Assembly (NCBI GenBank): GCA_900315885.1
Contig: ONAT01000004.1
Span: forward strand, 1-32,579
Source of the DNA: an uncultured Erysipelotrichaceae bacterium
GTDB taxonomy: Bacteria > Bacillota_I > Bacilli_A > RFN20 > CAG-826
Direction of reading: 5' to 3'
Length of the DNA stretch: 32,579 nt
Both the position numbers and the translations under genes were made by a program. The notes beneath the pieces were generated by a model. That model did not search any database. It had not been told where the DNA came from and saw only the letters and a list, made by a program, of their open reading frames with translations. Of the stretch, positions 15,343-24,569 are shown in pieces; the stretch's first letter is position 1; each line of letters begins with the position of its first letter.

Positions 15343-15404
15343 TTACATAAAAAGATAACTTTTGAATAGTCTATATAGGTATTTGAAGAAAAGGAGACTT
15401 ATTT

Positions 15405-16136
15405 ATGGCAAAAGATAGTAGTGGTTCAGTCGCGGTTGTTGAACAAGAAATTGAAACAACTCAAAAAATAGTAACTAAAAGTGAGCAAGAAGAAGAGATA
15501 GTAATTAAAGGTGGAAAAGCGTATGCTTTCTTTAAACGTGCATTTGATATTGTATCATCCGGGCTTGTTATTCTTGTTTTCTCTTGGTTATTAATAATAC
15601 TTGCATTATTAGTAAAATTAACATCTAAAGGACCAGTTTTATTTAAAGATGAACGTGTTGGATTGCATGGCAAGAAAATTAAAGTTTACAAATTCCGTTC
15701 AATGTATATAGATGCTGAGACAAATGTTGAAAAATATTTGACACCAGAACAAATAGAACAATGGAATACAGAAAGAAAAATTGACAAGGACCCACGAATT
15801 ACACCAATTGGCCGATTCACAAGAAAGACATCCCTTGATGAATTGCCTCAGTTATTCAATATTTTCCTTGGAAGTTTAAGTGTTGTTGGTCCACGTCCTG
15901 TAAAACAATTTGAGTTGGATGAAAACTATACTCCATACCAAAAAGAAAAATTATTACAAGTAAAACCAGGCCTTACTGGATACTGGCAAGTATATGGTAG
16001 ATCCAATGTTGATTATGCGTCTGGGCAACGTCAAAAAGAAGAATTGGCGTATTTACCAAAAAGAAGTTGCTTATTTGATTTAAAACTACTATTTTTAACT
16101 ATTCCAGCGGTTCTCAAACATAGAGGAGCTAAGTAA
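15405..16136 (+). CDS. Initiating sugar-phosphate transferase (polyprenyl-phosphate)
   Basis: Enzyme of 243 aa that moves a sugar-1-phosphate from a UDP-sugar to undecaprenyl phosphate, the first step of repeat-unit assembly at the inner face of the membrane. After a hydrophilic Glu/Thr-rich extension of about 40 residues comes one hydrophobic segment (about 48-70) and the small monotopic catalytic domain: FKDERVG, KFRSM, RKTSLDELPQLFN with the catalytic Asp-Glu, SVVGPRP and PGLTGYWQV. It is the short form, without the extra membrane helices of WbaP or WcaJ. The sugar cannot be read from the sequence. It leads the cluster behind AAGGAG, with the next gene one base away. Confidence 0.9.
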   Translation: MAKDSSGSVAVVEQEIETTQKIVTKSEQEEEIVIKGGKAYAFFKRAFDIVSSGLVILVFSWLLIILALLVKLTSKGPVLFKDERVGLHGKKIKVYKFRSMYIDAETNVEKYLTPEQIEQWNTERKIDKDPRITPIGRFTRKTSLDELPQLFNIFLGSLSVVGPRPVKQFELDENYTPYQKEKLLQVKPGLTGYWQVYGRSNVDYASGQRQKEELAYLPKRSCLFDLKLLFLTIPAVLKHRGAK

Positions 16137-16137
16137 T

Positions 16138-17253
16138 ATGGCAGTTATTCGTGTAGCACAAATACTCGGCCACGCAAACGCAGGTGGAGTAGAATCAATT
16201 ATAATGAACCTCTATAAAAACATTGACCGAGAACAAGTACAATTTGACTTTTTTGTAGAAAATACTTGCCCTATTATAGATCGTGAAGTTATTGAAAAAT
16301 TAGGTGGCAGAGTTGTATTCATTCCTAAATACACACATATTTTTAAGTACATGAGAACGCTTAAAAAATTATTTAAGGAAGGCAATTATGATATCGTTCA
16401 TTCAAATTTAAATGCATTAAGTATTTTTCCTTTATGGGCTGCTAAAAAAGCTGGCATAAAAATTAGAATTGCACATTCACATTCAACCTCAAACAAGAAA
16501 GAATGGAAGAAAACTATTATAAAAAATATGTTGAGAACTTTTTCGTGTGTCTTTCCAACACATCTTTTTGCCTGTTCGGAATTATCTGCAAAATGGCTTT
16601 TTGGAAAGAAAGCATGGAATTCAGGTAAAGTCATGATAGTTAATAATGCAGTTGATTTAGAAAAATTTAAAATAGACAATGAACTTAGAACTTCAATTCG
16701 TAAAGAATATGGTATTGAAGATAAACTTGTTATAGGAAACATTGGAAGATTTATGGCACAAAAGAACCACGAATTTTTAATAGATATTTTTAATGAAGTA
16801 GTTAAGATTCATAGTGATACAAAATTACTTTTAATTGGGGATGGACCATTAGAAGAAAAGATAGTAGAAAAAGTAAAAAAACTAAAACTAAATGATAAAG
16901 TTCTCTTCTTAGGTTTACAAAAATGCCCAGAAAAGTTTTATCAAGCAATGGATGCCTTTTTATTGCCTAGTTTATATGAAGGTTTACCTGTTGTTGGTAT
17001 TGAAGCACAAGTTAATGGGCTCAATTGTTACTTCTCTGACACTGTTACTCGTGAAGTAAAAGTGAATGAAAATGTTAAATTTTTACCTTTGAATAAAAAT
17101 CCTGAATTATGGGCTAAATCTATAGTTGATGATAGTAAAAATCCAATTAACCGTGAAATTGGATATCAAAATATGTGTCATACCCATTATAACATCGTAA
17201 ATGAAGCAGAAAAACTTCTAGCTAAATATAAAGAATTAGTGAAAGCAAAATAA
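16138..17253 (+). CDS. GT4-family glycosyltransferase
   Basis: Cytosolic or membrane-associated retaining glycosyltransferase of 371 aa with a GT-B fold. The N-terminal lobe shows the acceptor-side loop GHANAGGVESII and the IRIAHSHS stretch. The C-terminal lobe has IGNIGRFMAQKN, LLIGDGPLEEKI, and the donor-binding PSLYEGLPVVGIEAQ with its Glu pair seven residues apart. It resembles EpsF-like enzymes of capsule clusters, and is clearly paralogous to the gene at 21991 (shared IAHSHS, ACS-SA-KW-FG and N-A-DL-K stretches). Donor and acceptor are unknown. The ribosome binding site GAGGAG lies in the end of the transferase gene. Confidence 0.88.
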   Translation: MAVIRVAQILGHANAGGVESIIMNLYKNIDREQVQFDFFVENTCPIIDREVIEKLGGRVVFIPKYTHIFKYMRTLKKLFKEGNYDIVHSNLNALSIFPLWAAKKAGIKIRIAHSHSTSNKKEWKKTIIKNMLRTFSCVFPTHLFACSELSAKWLFGKKAWNSGKVMIVNNAVDLEKFKIDNELRTSIRKEYGIEDKLVIGNIGRFMAQKNHEFLIDIFNEVVKIHSDTKLLLIGDGPLEEKIVEKVKKLKLNDKVLFLGLQKCPEKFYQAMDAFLLPSLYEGLPVVGIEAQVNGLNCYFSDTVTREVKVNENVKFLPLNKNPELWAKSIVDDSKNPINREIGYQNMCHTHYNIVNEAEKLLAKYKELVKAK

Positions 17254-17296
17254 TAAAATAGTTGTTTTTATAACTAGTGCATGTGAGGTAATAAAT

Positions 17297-18385
17297 ATGG
17301 AAAAAATTAATGTTGTGATATGTGTTCCTACTTTGAGTCTTGGTGGAGCAGAAACAATGTCAACTCAATTGGCGCAATATGTCGACACAAACAAATTTAA
17401 TGTTCACTTTATTGTCAACCACTCTAAGGTTGAAAATAGAAATTATTTTGCTTTGACATCAAACGAAAACATACATCTATATTTTTTAGATGAGAATAAA
17501 GGTATTTCCGTTCGTAGTATTGTAAAAATGTATAAACTTTTAAAAAAGATTAAGCCAGATATCATTCATACACACTTGCATAGTTACCCATATGTAATGC
17601 TTTACGCTATTAACCATAAAGTTAAGATTCTTCATACCATTCACAATATGCCAGAATTTGAATCAAAAAAATCTGGTCAAAAAATTTTGCGTTTCCTTTT
17701 TAAACACAAATATGCTTACCCTGTTGGCATTTCTAATGTTATTTCAACACAAACAGATGTTTTTTATAAGCTTAAAGATACAGTGACAATTTATAATCCT
17801 GTTAATGTTGAAAAGTTCAATAAGGTTGGCACAAAAGATAGTAATGTTTTTACATTTATCTCAACTGGAAGAATGTCTAAACAAAAGAATCAAAAATTAT
17901 TAATCAGTGCATTTGCCAAAGTTTCTTCTAAATATAAAAATGTTCGTCTTCTTATTGCAGGAGATGGAGTCTTAAAAGATGAATTACTTGCACAAGTAAA
18001 AGAATTAAATCTTTCCAATGTGACTTTTTTAGGAAACATCAATAATGTTGAAGATTACTATGCAATTTCAGATGCATTTATTTTGTCCTCCATTTATGAA
18101 GGATTACCGATGACTATTTTAGAAGCTATGGCAGCACATTTGCCAATCATTTCCACAGATGTTGGTGGAGTTAAAGACATTGTCACGGATAATGGGTTAC
18201 TAACTACATCCGAAAATGAAGATGAATTAGTCGATGCTATGTGCAAACTTGTCACAGATCGAAAATTATGTGATGCACTTGGCGAAAAATCATTCAAAAA
18301 TGTTCAACAATTTGATATTTCAGTAATCACTAAAAAATATGAAGACTTGTATTGTAAGTACGCAAAGAAGAAGAAGGTGAAATGA
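17297..18385 (+). CDS. GT4-family glycosyltransferase
   Basis: GT-B glycosyltransferase of 362 aa. Diagnostic stretches are PTLSLGGAETMSTQLA near the N-terminus, DIIHTHLHSY, HTIHNMPE, then FISTGRMSKQKNQKLL, LLIAGDGVLKDEL, and the donor site SSIYEGLPMTILEAMA with the EX7E glutamates, followed by STDVGGVKDIV. It adds one sugar of the repeat unit on its lipid carrier; the donor cannot be told. It is less like the other two GT4 genes here than they are like each other. Its stop overlaps the polymerase start (ATGATGA), so the two are translationally coupled. Confidence 0.88.
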   Translation: MEKINVVICVPTLSLGGAETMSTQLAQYVDTNKFNVHFIVNHSKVENRNYFALTSNENIHLYFLDENKGISVRSIVKMYKLLKKIKPDIIHTHLHSYPYVMLYAINHKVKILHTIHNMPEFESKKSGQKILRFLFKHKYAYPVGISNVISTQTDVFYKLKDTVTIYNPVNVEKFNKVGTKDSNVFTFISTGRMSKQKNQKLLISAFAKVSSKYKNVRLLIAGDGVLKDELLAQVKELNLSNVTFLGNINNVEDYYAISDAFILSSIYEGLPMTILEAMAAHLPIISTDVGGVKDIVTDNGLLTTSENEDELVDAMCKLVTDRKLCDALGEKSFKNVQQFDISVITKKYEDLYCKYAKKKKVK

Positions 18386-19725
18386 TGAAAAAAACCATTT
18401 GGCGTTGGGCTTTTTTAACATTACTGCTTGTTCTTTATACGTTTTGCAAGTTTAAAGAAATTCTTAGTGTTAATGCATTGAATGTTCTTGCAGTAGTAAT
18501 GGCGCTTTATATTTTAACATTCCCTTTTGAAGAAAAAATATATTGCTTGTTTATGTTTATTCCTTTCTACCTGTATGTTTATATAAAAGGATTTGCGTTT
18601 TACAATGTAATCGTTATTTTTGTGTTTTTTGAATATATTTTAAGAATGAAAAAAATATCCACCACAAGCGTGATTATGGTAATTGTTATGTTGGCTTGCG
18701 AATTATTTTGGCAAGTCTATAATCACCAGTCAATATATAGTTATATCATAAAATGGTTACTTGCTGTGTTTGTTTCAATAAACTTAATGACTAATAAAGA
18801 AATTAAACTAGATAAATGTTTTGCATCATATGTATTCGTTTTGGGAGTAGCACTTATGGGAGCTTTCACAATAATGCAATATGGATCATTTAATGTCGAT
18901 GGTACTTTACGTGAAAAATATGCTGGTGGTCTAGGTAGTCTAGATCAAAATACGTTTTCGTTGTATTGTTTATTAGGATTCATTGTGGGAATGAATCTAA
19001 TTTTAAATAAAGATGAAAGAATAAAAACATTTGTTAATAAACCAGTATTTTTTGTTTCACTAGCTGTGTTTTCTGTAATTTGTGCAGTTGGCGGGGCTTT
19101 AATGGTTTCAAAAACTTACTTTTTAGTTTTAGTATTTTGGGCTATTTTACTTGTTATTACTAACTTACATAAACCACAAAAAGCAATTACTTATACTTTA
19201 GTTTTATGTGTTGGATTGGTTTTGATGTTTGCTTTACCACAGACACGTGAATTGGTAAATAGTGTATTGCGTCGTTTCTTTGAAAGTAGCAATATTTCAG
19301 AATTAACTACTGGCCGTTTTGATATTTTAAAGAAATATGGTGTAGCGTTAATAGAAAATCCATTAAATTTATTTATTGGTGCAGGATTATTTACCTATAA
19401 TTTATATTTCAATATTGATATGATTTCCGTTAATACAGGTCAACCATTAATTGCACATAATATGACTTTAGAAATGATTTGTGGATATGGCATTTTAGGA
19501 TTCTGTTTATTGTTCTTTATCTACTATCGTATTTTTAGAAAGAGGACACATGTTAAACATTTCACTAATAGAAATAGATTTATACCATTAATAATTTTCA
19601 TTATATTTTCACAATCTATAGCGATTTATCGTGAAGATGTTACCCACTTTGTATTATTACTTCTCCTTTTGGTAGCAACACCAAGAATTTTAAGAAAAGA
19701 GGATGATATTGTATGCAAGAATTAG
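18382..19725 (+). CDS. O-antigen ligase/polymerase-like membrane protein (probable Wzy)
   Basis: Hydrophobic protein of 447 aa with about eleven membrane segments and a long extracytoplasmic loop near the C-terminal third, as in Wzy polymerases and WaaL-like ligases. The loop region holds TTGRFDILKKYGVALIENPL and GAGLFTYN, in line with the Wzy_C pattern of R-x(n)-G near the large loop, then HNMTLEMICGYGILG. With a flippase and a chain-length protein in the same cluster, a polymerase joining repeat units outside the membrane is the best reading. Sequence similarity in this family is weak, so the call rests on topology, these short motifs and context. Two adjacent ATG codons at 18382 and 18385 are both possible starts. 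Confidence 0.8.
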   Translation: MMKKTIWRWAFLTLLLVLYTFCKFKEILSVNALNVLAVVMALYILTFPFEEKIYCLFMFIPFYLYVYIKGFAFYNVIVIFVFFEYILRMKKISTTSVIMVIVMLACELFWQVYNHQSIYSYIIKWLLAVFVSINLMTNKEIKLDKCFASYVFVLGVALMGAFTIMQYGSFNVDGTLREKYAGGLGSLDQNTFSLYCLLGFIVGMNLILNKDERIKTFVNKPVFFVSLAVFSVICAVGGALMVSKTYFLVLVFWAILLVITNLHKPQKAITYTLVLCVGLVLMFALPQTRELVNSVLRRFFESSNISELTTGRFDILKKYGVALIENPLNLFIGAGLFTYNLYFNIDMISVNTGQPLIAHNMTLEMICGYGILGFCLLFFIYYRIFRKRTHVKHFTNRNRFIPLIIFIIFSQSIAIYREDVTHFVLLLLLLVATPRILRKEDDIVCKN

Positions 19726-21986
19726 ATTTAAAAGGTATGCAACAAATCGAAATGACTCTTATGCGTGAGTTGGATGAAATTTGTCGTAAAAATGATATCA
19801 AATACTCTATTATGTATGGTTCACTCATTGGTGCGGTTCGTCATAAAGGTTTTATACCATGGGATGATGATATCGATGTTGTTTTATTAAGAAAAGACTA
19901 TGAAAAGTTAATTTCAATTTTAGAAAAGAATTGCCCAGAAGATCGCTTTATTCAAAATATAAGCACGGATAGTCATTTTGAATTTGGCATTTCACGATAT
20001 TGTATGAAAAATACATATTGTTTTGCTCCAGAAAGAAAAAAGTTAAAAAGTAAAAAATATATATACATTGATATTTTCCCGCTAGATAATTTGCCTGATG
20101 ATGATAAATTAGCAATGAAACAAATTGCGGAAATGAAAAAAATAAAAGAATCAATCTACTATAAAATGCATTATTGCTATCCTCATCGCACAATTTTCGG
20201 ATATATAAAAACATTTTTTCAACGTGTAATTCGTAAAATTATTCCATTGAAACGAATGACAAACAAATTAACATCAACTGCGATGAAATATAATGATGTT
20301 CCATCGAAGCGAGTAATTAACTTCTTTGGAATATATAGTCATGAAAAAGAAACATTTAATCGAGAGTGGTTTGAAAATCTTGAAGATTTTGAATATGAAA
20401 ATGAAAAATTTCAAGGCACAAAAAATTATGATGACATTTTAACGCAACTTTATGGTGATTATATGACACCACCTCCAGTAACTAAGCAAGTTAAACGTCA
20501 TAATTGTTATGTGTTATCGCCAGAAGATGACATACCTAAAAAGTATAGTATTAAAAGTAATTATTTCTTTAATTTAATAGTTTCTGTCCTTGAATCAATA
20601 ATTCCTTTAATCACAACTCCATTTATTGCACGAATTATTGGCCCAGATGGTACAGGTATCTATAGTTATACTTATTCGCTTATTACTATGTTTACTTTAG
20701 CTGGTGCCTTAGGATCTGCAACACATGCCCAACGGCAGATTGCGATGCATTCTAATGATAAAAAAGAGTATTCTAAAATATTCTACGAAATTTTTATCTT
20801 AAGACTAATCTTCCTTACCGTTTCATTTGTGGCTTTCTTGATTACTGTCTTAATTATGGATAGCTATATAGTATTTTTCTTGTTACAAATTCCTTATTTC
20901 TTAGCGGCTATATTTGATATATCGTGGCTCTATCAAGGCTTAGAAGATTTTAAGTATATAGCAGTAAAAAATTTAACTGTTAAAATATTAGGACTTGCTG
21001 CTATATTTGTTTTTGTTAAATCATTTGATGATTTGTGGCTATATGTCTTCATATTATCTTTATCAATATTCTTAGGACAAGCATCATTATGGATCCGTCT
21101 TAAGAGGTATATTGTTAAAGTTGACCGCAAAGAGATTAAATGGAAACGCCATTTAAATGAAGTTATTGTTTATTTTGTTCCTACAATTGCGTATCAGCTT
21201 TACTCATTAATTAATAAAGTAATTCTAGGTGCTTTATCAACTGAAGCAGAAACAGGTTATTATGAACACGCTCAAAAAATCATAAACTTGTGTGTAAGTT
21301 TCTTGTCAGCATATAACATCGTTATACGTTCTAGAATGTCTATGCTTTTTGCAAAACAAGATAAAAAAGAAATTGACACTAAAATCCATCAATCTTTAGG
21401 CTTTGTAATTATGCTTGGCTTGCCGATGACTTTAGGAATCATGGGTGTTGCTTCAGACTTAATTCCATGGTATCTAGGCGATGAATATCTAAAAGTAAGT
21501 AAAGTATTGTTTATATTTGCTCCAATTATTTTGATAATAAGCTTACGAACATGTATTGGCGCAATAATATTTACTCCATTTGGATTGCAAAAAAAATCAA
21601 ATCTAGCGCAGATTATTGCTGCTGTCATCAATTGTGCTTCTACAGCAATATTAATTCCAAAACTAGCATCAATTGGTGCGGTAATATCATCAATGATGGC
21701 GGAGACATTTATTCTTATTTATTATGTAGTTTATTGTCATAGGAAAAAGTATATTAGTTTTACAAAGACATTAAAGATAATATACAAGTACTTAATTGCG
21801 GGAGCAATTATGTTTGTGACAGTATATTTCTTCGGTGTATATGTGACATCAATTAAAGGCATTGTTAAAACTATAACTCAAGTTTTAATTGGTGCAGGCG
21901 TGTATGGTATTATATTATTGATTTTAAGAGACAAATTTGTCTTAGATAATATATCAAAAATTCTTAAGATAAGAAAGAGAGGATGA
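19713..21986 (+). CDS. LicD-family phosphotransferase fused to a Wzx-type flippase
   Basis: Single uninterrupted frame of 757 aa joining two proteins. Residues 1 to about 275 are LicD-like: GSLIGAVRHKGF and PWDDDIDV (residues 36-57) are the family's catalytic nucleotidyltransferase-fold motif, and LYGDYMTPPP ends the domain. LicD transfers phosphocholine from CDP-choline to glycans in pneumococci and Haemophilus. From about residue 285 to the end is a polysaccharide flippase (MATE-like) with about twelve to fourteen helices, starting IVSVLESIIPLITTPFIARIIG and containing GPDGTGIYSYTYS and GLED. No ribosome binding site or ATG lies at the joint. Given the phosphonate genes downstream, I infer that the LicD part adds a CMP-activated phosphonate to the repeat unit before the same protein exports it. 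Confidence 0.88.
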   Translation: MQELDLKGMQQIEMTLMRELDEICRKNDIKYSIMYGSLIGAVRHKGFIPWDDDIDVVLLRKDYEKLISILEKNCPEDRFIQNISTDSHFEFGISRYCMKNTYCFAPERKKLKSKKYIYIDIFPLDNLPDDDKLAMKQIAEMKKIKESIYYKMHYCYPHRTIFGYIKTFFQRVIRKIIPLKRMTNKLTSTAMKYNDVPSKRVINFFGIYSHEKETFNREWFENLEDFEYENEKFQGTKNYDDILTQLYGDYMTPPPVTKQVKRHNCYVLSPEDDIPKKYSIKSNYFFNLIVSVLESIIPLITTPFIARIIGPDGTGIYSYTYSLITMFTLAGALGSATHAQRQIAMHSNDKKEYSKIFYEIFILRLIFLTVSFVAFLITVLIMDSYIVFFLLQIPYFLAAIFDISWLYQGLEDFKYIAVKNLTVKILGLAAIFVFVKSFDDLWLYVFILSLSIFLGQASLWIRLKRYIVKVDRKEIKWKRHLNEVIVYFVPTIAYQLYSLINKVILGALSTEAETGYYEHAQKIINLCVSFLSAYNIVIRSRMSMLFAKQDKKEIDTKIHQSLGFVIMLGLPMTLGIMGVASDLIPWYLGDEYLKVSKVLFIFAPIILIISLRTCIGAIIFTPFGLQKKSNLAQIIAAVINCASTAILIPKLASIGAVISSMMAETFILIYYVVYCHRKKYISFTKTLKIIYKYLIAGAIMFVTVYFFGVYVTSIKGIVKTITQVLIGAGVYGIILLILRDKFVLDNISKILKIRKRG

Positions 21987-21990
21987 CAGC

Positions 21991-23118
21991 ATGAAAAAAA
22001 TTAAATTATTACTATTTGTTGATCGTTTAGGACATGGTGGCATTCAAACTCTACTATTAAATATCTTGGATAAAATTGATAAAGAAAAGTTTGAAATTTC
22101 CTTTCTAAATTTTGACTTTGGTGTCAAATACGAATTAGAGGATAAAGTTGTGAAAGCAGGAGCTAAACTTTATAAAGTTCCACATCCTCAAAAACATCCA
22201 TTCAAATGTATGAAAGAAACAAAACAATTCTTTAAGACTCATCATTTTGATATTGTACATTGCCACTCATCTAGTAAGGCTGCTGTTATACTAAAATACG
22301 CTAAAAAGTATAAAGTACCAGTTAGAATCGCTCATTCACATGCAGATTCTTTCCAAAGCAAAAACTTCTTATTAAAACTTGTAGGGAATATGTTAATGAT
22401 TCCGTTAAATCGAAATGCAACACATTATTGTGCTTGCTCTCAAAGTGCAGGAAAATGGATGTTTGGGCATTGGTATTCTAAGAAGATACCTATTACCATC
22501 ATTAAAAATGCGATTGATTTAAATAAGTATAAATATAATGAAAAAACCGATTTAGAATTACGTGCTTTATACAAAATTGATAAATCGACAAAGGTTTTTG
22601 GACATGTGGGAAGATTTATGAGAGTTAAAAACCAAACATTTTTAATTAATGCATTTTATGAGTATCTAAAAATTAATAATAATGCTAAATTAATATTGAT
22701 TGGAATTGGAACTTTGAAAGAAGAAGCAGAGAATCTTGTTAAGGAATTACATATTGAAGATAAAGTGATTTTTACAGGATACCAAAGCGATACAGCCAAA
22801 TTCTATTCACTATTTGATGTATTTGTTCTCCCAAGTTTAGTTGAAGGCTTGCCATTTGTAGGGGTGGAGGCGCAAGCATCTGGCCTAAAATGTTTATTCT
22901 CTGATCACGTTTCAAAAGAAATTGCTTTGATTGAAGAAAATTGCAAATTTATTCCTTTAGTAACTGATGAATGGGTTAAAACTTTTGACAAAGTAGAGAT
23001 TATTAAAAATCGTGAATTAACTTATCTCAAATTAAAAGAAGAAGGATTTGATTTAAGTGATGAAATTAAAAAACTCGAAGAATATTATCAAAACAATTTA
23101 AAGGAGGTTAGTTTATGA
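21991..23118 (+). CDS. GT4-family glycosyltransferase
   Basis: GT-B glycosyltransferase of 375 aa, a paralogue of the gene at 16138. It has RLGHGGIQTLLLNIL in the N-lobe, VRIAHSHADS, then GHVGRFMRVKNQTFL, LILIGIGTLKEEAENL and the donor site PSLVEGLPFVGVEAQ. It is expected to add a sugar during repeat-unit assembly on the inner membrane face; specificity is unknown. An AGAGAGGATG site precedes the start, four bases after the LicD-flippase gene. Its stop overlaps the start of the next gene by four bases (ATGA). Confidence 0.88.
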   Translation: MKKIKLLLFVDRLGHGGIQTLLLNILDKIDKEKFEISFLNFDFGVKYELEDKVVKAGAKLYKVPHPQKHPFKCMKETKQFFKTHHFDIVHCHSSSKAAVILKYAKKYKVPVRIAHSHADSFQSKNFLLKLVGNMLMIPLNRNATHYCACSQSAGKWMFGHWYSKKIPITIIKNAIDLNKYKYNEKTDLELRALYKIDKSTKVFGHVGRFMRVKNQTFLINAFYEYLKINNNAKLILIGIGTLKEEAENLVKELHIEDKVIFTGYQSDTAKFYSLFDVFVLPSLVEGLPFVGVEAQASGLKCLFSDHVSKEIALIEENCKFIPLVTDEWVKTFDKVEIIKNRELTYLKLKEEGFDLSDEIKKLEEYYQNNLKEVSL

Positions 23119-23870
23119 AATATACTGTAAAGTATTTTTATGAAAATTTTCCAGAATGGAAAAGAAAGAAAGATTCAGTGTTAGTTAGATACTTTTTTAG
23201 ACCAATTTCATTTGTGTTTGCATCACTATTTGCAAGTTTAGGATTTACCGCAAATGGAGTATCAATGTTTTCCACATTTGTGGCTTTCTTAGCATCAGCA
23301 ATGTTCGTTATTCCTAATCATATTTGTCATATTGTTGGGGCGTGTTTAGTTGCTGTTTGGATGATTCTAGATTGTGTAGATGGAAATATTGCTCGTAGCG
23401 TTAAAAAGCAAGCATTTGGAGAATTCGTTGATAGCTGTAGTAGTTATTGCTTAATCGCAAGTTTATTTATTTGCGTTGGTATTGCTGCTTATAATTCAGG
23501 CGGTGTTTTGTTTAGTGTGGGTGATGCAACAATAGTTATTATTGGAGCACTTGCTTCAATTGCAGACCCTCTATCAAGACTTTTATATCAAAAGTATTTA
23601 TCATGTGCGAAGACATATGAAAATGATACTAATACATCACAAACAGAAAAAGGAAAGCTTCGTAAACTACAAGATCGTATTGATAAAGAAATAGGACTAA
23701 ATGGTATTTTCATTCCAGGCATTATAGTTTGTGCAATATTTAATTGGCTAGATATATTTGCGATTGTCTATTGTTGCTATTATGTTGGTGAATTACTAGT
23801 GTCTTTGCTCTATTTTAATTACAAAACAATTAAATATAACAAATCACATCAAGTAGAAGAAAACAAATAA
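23115..23870 (+). CDS. CDP-alcohol phosphotransferase-like membrane protein
   Basis: Membrane protein of 251 aa with about six helices and the CDP-alcohol phosphatidyltransferase motif, DCVDGNIARSVKKQAFGEFVD (near residues 91-111). The family uses a CDP-linked alcohol and moves the phospho-group to another alcohol, with four Asp residues binding two metals. The first three are visible, but the fourth position, three residues after GEFVD, is Ser in SCSSY. There are also seven instead of eight residues between AR and G. It may be a divergent enzyme, perhaps for a CDP-phosphonate made by the genes downstream, or an inactive member. Context, not motif, supports the phosphonate link. A strong AAGGAGG precedes its start. 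Confidence 0.8.
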   Translation: MKYTVKYFYENFPEWKRKKDSVLVRYFFRPISFVFASLFASLGFTANGVSMFSTFVAFLASAMFVIPNHICHIVGACLVAVWMILDCVDGNIARSVKKQAFGEFVDSCSSYCLIASLFICVGIAAYNSGGVLFSVGDATIVIIGALASIADPLSRLLYQKYLSCAKTYENDTNTSQTEKGKLRKLQDRIDKEIGLNGIFIPGIIVCAIFNWLDIFAIVYCCYYVGELLVSLLYFNYKTIKYNKSHQVEENK

Positions 23871-23885
23871 GAAAGAGGTAATTAT

Positions 23886-24569
23886 ATGAATAAAAAGTAT
23901 GAAAACGAATTAACATTAAAAGTGTTTTTATTGGGTGTTAAGAGAAAATTTATGACAATACTATACTTCATTATCTGCTTTACAGTAATTGGTGCAGTAT
24001 ATGGATCTACGATTGGTAAACCATCCTATAAAACAACTGGTAGCCTAGGTACTAAAAATTCACTGCAAGTCACAAGCTATTCAACATTATTAGACTATGC
24101 AAAAGAATGTACCTATCTTGTATATGATGATTTGAAAGCACATGGTATCACTCATAATGATGGAACAGAAATCAGAAAATCAGAAATCGATAGTGGCTTA
24201 GGCTTACCATCAGTGCCAAGTGTTGTTAAGAGTTTAACAGTTGAATTCTCTTATACAAATAAAGACAAAACTATTGTAAAAGATGTATTGAGTTCAATCT
24301 TAAATAATACTGTTACATATGCGAATGAACACACATCAACTTATATTTTATTAGAATTAAAAGTTGCAATTGAGCCTTCTGAACCTGTTGCAACCTCAAG
24401 TTTAACTAAAAAGATAATTGTATTCACCGTATGTGGTGCAATATTAGGAACTTTGATTGCGGTGTTTAAAGAATGGAAAAATTACACAATTAATGATGCA
24501 AGTGATCTTGCAGAGATTAATACAAATGTCTTTGAAATTGAATATAAAGGAGGCAAACGTCATGAATAA
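23886..24569 (+). CDS. Chain-length determinant protein (Wzz/CpsC-like)
   Basis: Membrane protein of 227 aa with two helices, near residues 20-40 and 178-198, flanking an extracytoplasmic domain of about 135 residues. This is the layout of polysaccharide co-polymerases of Gram-positive bacteria (CpsC, YveK). SEPVATSSLTKK just before the second helix resembles the usual Pro-rich P-x-x-P-x-x-P motif, with few prolines. It likely sets polymer length together with the polymerase, and its short C-terminal cytosolic end would normally activate the BY-kinase encoded next. Its end overlaps that gene by eight bases, but the partner lacks the kinase motifs. Confidence 0.78.
   Translation: MNKKYENELTLKVFLLGVKRKFMTILYFIICFTVIGAVYGSTIGKPSYKTTGSLGTKNSLQVTSYSTLLDYAKECTYLVYDDLKAHGITHNDGTEIRKSEIDSGLGLPSVPSVVKSLTVEFSYTNKDKTIVKDVLSSILNNTVTYANEHTSTYILLELKVAIEPSEPVATSSLTKKIIVFTVCGAILGTLIAVFKEWKNYTINDASDLAEINTNVFEIEYKGGKRHE

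Noticed and set aside
17254-17296. Terminator between two glycosyltransferase genes
   Set aside because: Only a five-base TAGTT/AACTA stem without a T-tract; the genes look co-transcribed.
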